Assembly (NCBI GenBank): GCA_905147135.1
Contig: LR990050.1
Span: 8,368,001 to 8,432,000 of the forward strand
DNA length: 64,000 nucleotides
DNA from: Blastobasis lacticolella
Lineage: Eukaryota > Arthropoda > Insecta > Lepidoptera > Blastobasidae
Direction of reading: 5' to 3'
Below are positions 25,928 to 36,000 of this stretch, piece after piece. Each line of letters begins with the position of its first letter. Positions within the stretch are counted from its first letter, which is position 1. The notes beneath the pieces were generated by a model. It did no database searches and was not told the origin of the DNA. It worked only from the letters and a program-made list of their open reading frames with translations. A program made the translations under genes and the position numbers.

Positions 25928-26414
25928 GGCGCCTAGCCTAAAAAAAAGCATTTTTGACGCGTCGCTGGTGTATATTTACGATTTTAAAGTATTTTTACCA
26001 AAATGACTGATAAAGCTAGCGTTGCTATAGTATTAGCATTAGGATTAAAAAGACGCGCGAAGAGAAAAAAGTGAGAAAAATTATGAGGATGAGGATCTTG
26101 TTGACTTTTTATACTTTTATAGTAACTGTCCAGGTCCATAGTGGCCACAGCAGCTTGAAAATAAACACAAACAATGAAAATAAATTTGAAATTACGTTAT
26201 TTATCTGTCAGTTTGACAGAAATGTCGTGATAAATATCGACTAGATACTAGACGCTCGATATATATCGCACGATAGTTGATACGGATCGTAGATTTCTGG
26301 ATTTTCGGAAATCCTGTGATCCGTATCACGATTCGTGATACTCTAGGCTACACACTCGATAAATATCGTGATCCTGCGTGAATCACGATATATATCGTGT
26401 GTGTAGTATTCGCT
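25928..26414 (-). mobile_element. PIF/Harbinger-like MITE, truncated copy B, head-to-head with copy A
   Basis: About 487 bp, the reverse complement of the first three quarters of copy A. It ends in GTATTCGCT followed by TTA (26415-26417). Its left end, near the TTA that closes copy A, is truncated, starting at GGCGCCTAGCC. Copies A and B together make an inverted repeat with about 485-bp arms around a 170-bp spacer. Confidence 0.75.
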
Positions 26415-27519
26415 TTAGAGTTATCTAAAAAGCTTTTAGATTTGCTTCTTAAATGTACTTCATTTTAATCTTGTTTATTTGAGCTTGAAACCTAAGTATT
26501 CTCATCAAAGATTGAAGTTTATTGTTAGATCAACTAAATGACAGGAAAATGGAAATGAGTGGTATTGATTAAAAATAAAGGACTAGAATGATAAAGAGAC
26601 AGCATAGGCAAATTGAAGCCCCATAAGAGGCCGATTCTGTTTCTGCAAATTGTGAATAGTGCGTGAATCTTCCTCTGAAATATGTTCGATACCAAAGGCA
26701 TCCCCGACATAAACGACCTTCGACACCATCGACTTCAATAGCGAATAGAAAAACATTAAGCAAAGCCAACTAACAAAGTAGCTAAGCTCTGTGACAGATA
26801 ATGTTAATCGCCGCGATCTGCTGAAGCTGTTTTGTCTGTTATCCGCTTGGTTTCTGCCAAAGATTTAACTTAATAATAGTAAAAGCTAGAAAAGCTGAAA
26901 GTAGCACTAAAATCAGAATATTTAAACTATAAAAATTAACTTCTCTGCTGAAGATTACACATACATTATTGTGGGACAGGAAAATCCGCAACGCCGGTTA
27001 TTCTTCAGCATATTTCTAATGACGACTTTCAAATCATGGCAAAAGATAAAAGCTTGGAAATTGTTGACTATCCTTGTTATACACAATCATTAGTAGTAAC
27101 AGAGGCCTCACATAGTGTTACTGTGTTACTGACGCTAATGCTTGAGATGGCTTCATTGGAATTTGCAATCACGAACAGAAATCCATAATTTTTGACTCAA
27201 TAACAAGCAAAATAAAATAAAAATATTATGTTGATTATTTTGCTCTATTTTGATTATTTGTTTTTTTATGCTTTATTTCTTTAATTTTTATATTTTAGTA
27301 TAAAATAAACTTGAATTTGTATTATTTTAAGCAAGTGGAAAAAATCTGTAAAAATTTAAAATTCCCAAAATTTCAAAGTTTGGTAGAGCTCTCAAGATTA
27401 CATATATTTAAAATATTTTTGCATTTTTCATAATCTGTGTAAAATTACGCAAATTTTGATACCTCTTGCGATTGTGTAGCTTGAAATATTTTTTTCTCAT
27501 ACATGGACGGGACACCGGG

Positions 27520-29900
27520 ACTTTTCAAAGCGGACACTCCTAGTTTAGCTGACGTATAACGTAGCGAATCGCCGAGGTCGCCAGCTGACCGTCGCGTCGT
27601 CTCGGGATGGGCGCGATCATGTCGCGACATGTTTGAGTACAGCTTTTGTGAAGCGCGCTAATCGGTCTGACTGACTGTCGCGCTAATCGATCTGACTGTC
27701 GAAGCCATCTGGTTAAATCAGCCATTTAATGAGAAGGCTAGTCCGTTAATTAAACACCGGCATTCAATTGAATCGTCATCGTGTCGATGATCGCCGTTTC
27801 TTCAGTATTAACACCGTCGTAAACAATTGTTAAATTGATATGAATAGAAAATGTTAACTGGGTAGGTACTCAATACTTTAAGCACCTTGGTACTTACCGA
27901 AATTTTTTTTGAAATTAAAAACATGTCTTAAACTGTTTCTAATACTTCTACTACTGTCACTTCTGTTAAAACTTGTCAATCTCGCTGGTAAGTTTCTTCC
28001 CCTTTAGGTTATAATAAATACCTACGCAGATAGGTAGATGGTTACTATAGGTAGCTTTAAGTATTAGATGTAGTTTAGGTTGCTGGGTAGACGGTAATTG
28101 TAATACCAGCGCTTATGAATCAAAGTCAAAGCTTATCAGTTGCTCGTTCAACTTTGTGCTTAGTCAAGTCCACTAACATACAACATAAGACACATTTTTC
28201 TGTTATTAATGATCAGACTCATACTCAATGAGCAGGATTGGGAGCAGTACAAAAACACCTCATTAACGTTTTATAATTTATTTTATAAAAATGATGTTAC
28301 AGACTAATATTTGTAACATCGCGAGGTAATATTAATTAAATTTTTTTATTTAACAATCACAGCCATTCAAAGTACCATGGTTCCGTTTGATCTCAATATC
28401 ATGTTCACATAAAACATAGAGAGAGATCTTAAGAAAGATTATAGTTTAGGGTACAACTTGTACGACTTCGTATAACAAGCCAGCTTGAGTTATTCAAACA
28501 ATTTTGAATAAATGCGAGTCGTCAGTTATAAAGAAGTGAACAATGTAAGTGTGTGTGGTTACATCAGAAATCTGGTGACTAAAATAGGAGAAGAAACTCC
28601 TGTGCTATAGTCACCGTCATTATTACAAGACATACTACTTATTTCTTTTAGAAATAAGTAGCGCCTGTTGTGCCATTTATTACTTTGCCTGTTATTCACT
28701 ATGTATTTCCTGTGCACAATAAACTGTTAAATAAATAAAATAAGACAGCAATTCAGATTTAGCAATATAAACGTACATAAGGTTTTTTTCTTAAACACTA
28801 AAATAGTTATTTCAATAGTTACAAAAACTTAGAACGTGATAATAAATTGTTTTTTTTCCTGTACCTAATGAATTTATTATACAAATGAAGTAGTATCAAA
28901 AACTTCATGTAATTACGTACTTTCACAATATTTAGTTTAAATTTATATAATTAACTATGTAAGTATATTTTATTTCAGATTATTATTTAAAAAATATAAT
29001 AGATTATTATTTATAAGATAATATACCTAATACACAAATAAAATCCCTCAAATTTAAAATCAGACCTAATAAAGGCTTCTAAATAGAGAATATTTTTACT
29101 GCAATATGACGGCTCTCGCCTTTACATAATATACTGTATTTTTATTTCCTTTAATGTTATAAATTGATGCAATACAGAGATTTACGGATTTCACGGCTAT
29201 TGTTGTTTCAGCCGTACTCTATTGTTATGGCATAGTGCGTCCTTTTCTACTCGACCTGACGTTATCGTAAGTGACCATATTGCAGTAAAAACATTGTCCG
29301 TTTATACGTATATATTTATAATAATATCAAGGCTGTTCGGAATGATTCTAGCTACCGCATACTCTAAATAAAGTACAGGTATCGGCCATAAATAACGCGC
29401 ATCGTGCTGAGAGGACGCTCTACGAAGCCGAGTGTGCATTATTTACGGTCGATACCTATAGGTATCTACTTAAATTTGAAATTCGGTAAATATCTACTCT
29501 CAGTTTCTTATATAATATAAAAGAGTATAAAAATGAGTAAAAAATGCACAAACTTATTTTATAATATGTATCACAAACTTAACCACTAATAAATAAATAA
29601 CTAAATAGTTACGGTTTCATATTATGACTGGAAAGTGAAACTTATATTATAAACTTATTACAGATATGAGCTCTCGTAATGACATGGGTGCTGACCTAAA
29701 TGGGAACGGTCGGCCGACCATGGTTTATAGTTAACTACCGCATTCAGTTTGAGCATGTTACTTTGTTGGACACCCCATAGCACCACATTTTTTTCAATTG
29801 GAAACCACTGGGCTACGATTCCTAAGTAAAAAAAACATAAAAAAGAGTTTCATTAGTATTTAAAACTCGCATCGTATGCAGTCTATCCAGCGATTCGGAG
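27520..29900. other. region downstream of the right paralogue
   Basis: It should include the 3' UTR of the minus-strand receptor-like gene just left of 29908, but no polyadenylation site is convincing. There is a small inverted repeat at 29377-29462 around GGTATCG. Otherwise AT-rich, with no further gene. Confidence 0.4.
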
Positions 29901-29907
29901 GCCGTAG

Positions 29908-30009
29908 TTATAGGTAGTTATCAACCCTGACGTTGACGTTGACGTTATTGACGACGATGTAGTTACGGTTGTCGGCGCCGGCGTCGCCCGAGGCCCCTGC
30001 GCCTGCGTT
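29908..30009 (-). CDS. terminal coding exon of the right TNFR-like paralogue
   Basis: This exon is too short to stand out as an ORF but is well supported. The acceptor is TGACATTTCAG ending at 30010, in phase 0 with the donor GTACGT at 30519. It encodes 33 residues starting [17 protein letters not shown], followed by an [10 protein letters not shown] stretch and ending DNYL before TAA at 29910-29908. The Asn-Val alternation comes from a short GACGTT tandem repeat. The exon lies just outside the duplicated block that is visible in the window, so the left paralogue's version cannot be compared here. Confidence 0.65.
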   Translation of the reverse strand, partial: NAGAGASGDAGADNRNYIVVNNVNVNVRVDNYL

Positions 30010-33000
30010 CTGAAATGTCATAAAAGCTGTCATAAGCTAGTTGAGATGCTTCTAAACGGGAAAAATTACGGTGGGTACATTTACGGACAACTGTACCACA
30101 ACAAGCTGCTGTGTGCGGTTGTAACAAAATAGAAAATATGACTGGCAATGGTTGCCAGCAAGGCCCGCCACTGTTTCAGCCATATATTGCTGTAAAATAT
30201 TGCTCGTTTAGAATCTCCTTTAGGCTGCTGTCGTGTTTGAACGACACGAGAGGCGGTGGCGTAACGTCTTTATTATTTCACGCCCTTTTCATCGCAGCCG
30301 TACGCAGCATACCGCAAGAAACTAACGAGTTAAATACTGCACTTATTACATAGAATACAAAATCAGTATTTATCAAGACACGAATTCGTTCCGAGTCGAC
30401 AGAGCTTGTCCTCAAACTCAGTGTATCTTTGGTTGGCCTTAATACTAATATTTAAGTAGTTTGCACTAATACTAATTGCCCGTCCATCTACCTCGTTAAA
30501 TGAAAATTCTTATACGTACTTGCGGAACATTGGCCACGGACTCCTCGCGCACAGCGAGGGCTCCGGAGTGGACGATAGCGCCCGCACCCGGGTCGTGGTC
30601 GGTACTGTCTCTGTATCAAAACATTATGGGCAATTTAGTAAGTTCGGTTTAAATACAAATTATTAGTAAGCTTTGATCCGTTAGTAAATGTATCCAAAAG
30701 AGCGCGAAATGGATTTCTACAACAAACAAATAAAAATAATAAAATCACAAAACAACGCCATCTCGCGGTGAATTATCTTGTACTTGTACGAGGTATCTGA
30801 TACTGTTATATTGTACCTACTTTGTCGTGTCGTCTATGGCGGATACTACACACACGATATTTATCGTGATACGTATCGTGATCCATATCGAGTAATATTT
30901 TGGATCGCAAGTCGACCCTACACACACGATAAGAATCGTCGATATTTTCATTAGTCTATGCATTCTTTCATTCATTTTGATGGCTGAATAGACTAAGTTG
31001 CCAATGCCTAGCCTAAAAAAAAGCATTTTTGACGCGTCGCTGGTATATATTTACGATTTTTACGTATTTTTACCAAAATGACTGATAAAGCTAGCGTTGC
31101 TATAGTATTAGCATTAGGATTAAAAAGACGCGTGAAGAGAAAAAAATGAGAAAAATTATGAGGATGAGGATCTTGTTGACTTTTTATACTTTTATAGTAA
31201 CTGTCCAGGTCCATAGTGGCCACAGCAGCTTGAAAATAAACACAAACAATGAAAATAAATTTGAAATTACGTTATTTATCTGTCAGTTTGACAGAAATGT
31301 CGTGATAAATATCGACTAGATACTAGACGCTCGATATATATCGCACGATAGTTGATACGGATCGTAGATTTCTGGATTTTCGGAAGTCCTGTGATCCGTA
31401 TCACGATTCGTGATACTCTAGGCTACACACTCGATAAATATCGTGATCCTGCGTGAATCACGATATATATCGTGTGTGTAGTATCCGCTTATGTGTAATA
31501 AGAGTCTTTCTTTCTAATGTAGTTATGGTAGGTAAAGGGCAGGCAAGAGTATCCTCAACCGGAATAAATGCATGAGAACATGAATGTGGAAGAGGCAAAA
31601 AATGTGTGTCAAGATCGCAGCTTATTTGATACGACACGATAGTCTCGCCCTACCCCTATAGGAAATGGCCGTGGCGTGTGTAACGTAGGCATGGTACTCA
31701 CTGCGTGGGCCCGGGCTGCCAGACGATGTCCAGGGTGGGCTCGTCGGGCGGCGCGGACGGCGCGGGCAACGCGGGCGGGGCGGGCGGCGCGGGCAACGCG
31801 GGCGGCGCGGGCGGTGCGGGCAACGCGGGCCGCGCGAACTGCGCGGGCGTCGCGGGCAACGCGGGCGGCGCGAACGGCGCGGGCGGCTCGGGCGGCGCGG
31901 GCGGCTCGGGCGGCGCGGGCGGCGCGGGCGGCACCAGAGGCACCTCCGCCGCCGGGTCGGGGCTGACCACACAACAGCCTTTAGACACAACTACATGATC
32001 ACCCAGTAACTCATTTTATATACTCTCTAGTAGATTCTGGTAGGTATACTTCTCGTCACATAAAAAGAATGCTGAGCGACAGTCGAAGGGGAGTCTGTCG
32101 CCTTATCGTACCACAATTTTTTATATAATATTTGCCTCATACTTCAATGACCCCTGCTTGGCAGTTGGGGAAAAATGGCCAGCATTGTTTTTACGTGACG
32201 AGACCTATGCATATACCTTCACGGCACGATATCTAACTAAATATCGATGAAATATCCATTCAAATTTCGCCTAATGCCACGCAGGCTCTTGTAAAACCAC
32301 AATGAAGGTGTTGGCGATTTCAGAGGAGCCAGATGACTCACGTCTCAGTAGAGCTATCTTCTGGTGGATTCGAAATCGCGAAAATCCTTATTCTGATCAC
32401 AGCAGTGGGCTGTTGCTGCCGGTGTTTTGTGCTCACCTCTCTCCGGTCTGCGGTATGCGCACGTAGCTCGGCGGGTTCAACAGCCTGGTGCCCTGCGCAC
32501 TCTCAAGTTCTCGATGCTGTTGATACGGCGCACCCTCATAAAAATAACGCTTCTGTTTACCTGGACGGGAGATTCATCATTATCATCATAATCTATTAAT
32601 CCATAGAAGATCCACTGCCGAACATAGGCCTCCCCTACTCGTTCCACACCGCTCAGCTGTGCGCCTCTTGCATCAACGAACATCACAAGCTTTACAAGGT
32701 CGTTGAACCATCTCGTGGGGAAACCGTCCTACGCTGCTATTTCCGGTATGTGGTTGCCGCTCGAGAACCTTTTCGCCCCATCGGTTCCGGGAGATTAGCT
32801 ACGTATAAACAACCACTTAACCGTGGCTGCCTTGGCATGAGTGACGTCGCGGATAATATAGAAGAGGTTGCTTTGCTGGGTCGATCACGTGTTGCGTAAA
32901 TCCCAGGGATACGAAGGAAATATGTGTTTAAACCCGCCGGTACTACCGGTACCGGTCTAAGTTGGATGCGAGAGCCAACGGCTTACGAGGACGGCCAAAA

Positions 33001-36000
33001 CCAGTAGTGGACGTTGTACAAAGCAAATATTGATAGAAAACCGCAAATCAATGTGCTAGGATAGCCGTTTGGTACACGGGTACTTCAGGTTAAAACAACT
33101 AGGTACATTTAGGTTAAACATTATGAGCGGTAGTTCCTAATAATATTCCCATAGGGGAGCAGTATTGACGTCATAAATTATGGGCATATAAGATGTTAAC
33201 ATTTTTTTTTCAGTAGCCTGTCGTTTTTGGTATCAAATGTAAGGGCTTCATGCGCGAGTACTAAAAATATAATTCAAAATTTCGTTATTGATCTACACTC
33301 ATATTTTCATGTTAAAATGTACCTATAATTATATCAACTTTTCTGGAAGTAAGTTGCGTATCAGTGCTGTTGTACCTACGCGTCGAGGATATCAAGCGGC
33401 GGGAAATTCACTTTACTACTTTTACATTTATTTGCTTCAAACAAGAAAAAACATTCACAAACACAACTTACAACAATTAGAAAAGAATATTCTGTTTAGC
33501 GTGAAAATAATTACACACAAATAAACAGGAAAATTTGAATTTTGAATATGTAATTTGAATTTGTTGAAGACAGTTAGGTATTCAGCCTACATTCGAAAAG
33601 GAGAGGGGTAGGAAAGTAAGAAGGAGGCACACAGTGACACACTGGCCGCCCCATGGCCGCAGCAAATCCGGCGTGCCGACAAAGCCAGGCAGAGCCGGAC
33701 CGCGCTCAATATATTATATAGGTATGTCTAGTATAATTAAGAAAATCCACCTAAAACTACAGCAAGAGTAAGCCAGTCAACCAAGGCAGCACCCGTTCAC
33801 GAGTATAACGCAGGGCCCAGCCATCGGCCAATTCAACCATATTTGAGGGAAAAGGATAGGTTTTTTAAGGATATAATTTTTTTATAGTGACTTTATATTT
33901 ATTCAATGGTAAATTTTGTATATCTGTTGGAACCTTATTATAAAAGCGTACACATTGACCAATAAATGATTTGTGGACTTTGGCCAGACGATAAGCACTA
34001 GTAACAAAAAGTAATAGTAGATAAGTAAATAGTAGTAGTAAGTTTATCTTTATTTCTAGTATTCCTATTATGAACATCACTGTTCTTCATAAACAAGTTT
34101 ATATTGTTATGAACATAGATCAAGTTCTAATATATGTATTGTGATGGCTTTGTCATAATGTCATAATGAAAATATATTATTTTATCAGTATCGTTCGGCT
34201 ATCTGTTTTCAAAAAATCAATGAAATATTTTCAAAAACATACTAAGTTTGGGCTCCTCCAGGTAGGACGGTACGGCGTAGTAAACTTCTGTAAAATATAC
34301 GCCAAATATCTCTTAATACCCATATCTAAAGCAAAAAAGGCGATTTCAAAAATATTAACAAATACTATTTTTCCCCCCATGGGAATATTTTAAAGAATCA
34401 CCGTTCAAAATGGTTGTTTTATAGAGATGAAACGGATAGTAGTTTGGCCGGATACCGGATACCGGATATCCGGCCAGCCTCCTAGCCGGATAGCCGGATA
34501 TCCTGCGGCCGGATATTCACAGGTCATAGTCTCTGAACAAGTTTTTACAAGCTGTAATCGCGGCGTGGGACTTTATACGACTGCATGTGTTTATGTAATT
34601 TAAAGTTTTCGTTTAATGTGAATAATTTGAACGTTGAACTGAACAATTCTTCTGCCTTTATACGGAATGATAGTTTCAAAATACGGGCTTACACATTAGC
34701 CCAAAGCACCGTAGAGGATAAACTACATCGTATACTACCTCTAAATATAAAGAAATTCATATTTTAATCCAGGATAATATTTTTTCATATCTATAATATC
34801 AATATATATCTTGATTGACTTTAAATTATTACACTAAGTACATTATAATACTAAACAGCACTTGTCAAAACTACACACGACAAAAATGCGTATTTATGCT
34901 GATCATCGGGTGTCACCCTGTCGGGCAAAGTACGTAATGTCCACACTCGTGAAAGTTACAAAGTCACACCTATGCCCGAGAAAATTTAAGAACGCTAAAT
35001 GCGATGGTGTGAGCATGTGCTCCGCCGCCCCAAAGATCACCTTAGTGCAAGTAGCCCTTTGGCGACGAAGACTCGCTGACGCGGAAGACACCGACATGCC
35101 ACCTGGCCGACGGCGGACCAACGGGACCAAGGACCATATTATTGACGCTGCTACTGCTCAAAATAGAAAGAAATGGAGGAAGCAGACAAGGAGAGCTGAC
35201 TCCAGCTAATGGAAAAGGCATAGTGCAAAAAGAAGAGACCAGAAAACTATTAATTTTTTTTGCTAACCTACCAAATGCACGATACGAGTAGAATAGGTGC
35301 CGATGCCGACATAATCAATAGTTCTTTGATTAATATTTATGGTTTTTAAACGTTTTGATACGACTTTTTACTCGACTGCTACAGAATATATTTCCGATTG
35401 GCAAAATCACTTTTATGGGCATTTCATACATTTTTTACTATCCGGTATCCGGCCGGATAGTAAATCATGGCCGGATAGGCCGGATACCGGACAGTGGTCG
35501 GATATCCGTTACATCTCTATTGTTTTACTTACAACGTGTACCAAATGGATGTCCTGTACATCGATTTGCGGTGTTTTTTATGGTAGCCCGACCACTACTG
35601 GCTAATTGGAGGAGAGAGCAGGAGAGCGGACCGTAGTAGAAATATTTCGGATGATGACGATGATACCACGATACGGTACTCAATCCGTTGAACTTAAGTT
35701 TTATCACAGTTCTACTTTGAAAAAACTGAGCGCAAGAAGTGGCGCAGCTAGGCGTCAGTATGTAAAAGAAAAAGAAAAATTCTACGGTTCACTATGCCAA
35801 GCTTCCGTACTCTTTACGAATATACATATTTTTGTGGTGTGTGAGTAGGCAAATTTTTAGGTGCACGGACTCTCCAAGCCTACTCTTAACTTAAGCTTGC
35901 TCTACTCTTTAAGCCCGACGAACCCATCCGATTATGAAATTGCATTATTCATATAAATCATATTTGCGAATAATGACTTGACTTTTTTATACAAAGAGGG

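Larger units (their letters stand above)
24020..27512. mobile_element. probable decayed DNA transposon with GGTGTCCCG ends
   Basis: The left end AGGGTGTCCCGAGAA (24023) and right end CGGGACACC (27509-27517) are inverted. Both flanking zones contain AAATTTTGCGTAATT-like repeats. Inside, broken frames include FDHEKWMETYLNLKRYRK (25160-25220) and DDFQIMAKDKSLEIVDYPCY then TQSLVVTEASHSV (27020-27120). The latter resembles a CHTQ..VER..K.VTEAS motif in arthropod repeat-encoded proteins; that comparison is from memory and tentative. The Helitron fragment and the Harbinger-like pair are inserted within it. Confidence 0.35.

Noticed and set aside
25505..25936. 143-codon ORF beginning [16 protein letters not shown]
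   Set aside because: Lies wholly in the Harbinger-like MITE copy A including its terminal repeat; no domain seen.
31609..31998. Five overlapping Ala-, Gly-, Arg- or Pro-rich ORFs on both strands
   Set aside because: Only the minus frame ending [14 protein letters not shown] agrees with the exon phases; the others are shadows of the GC repeat.
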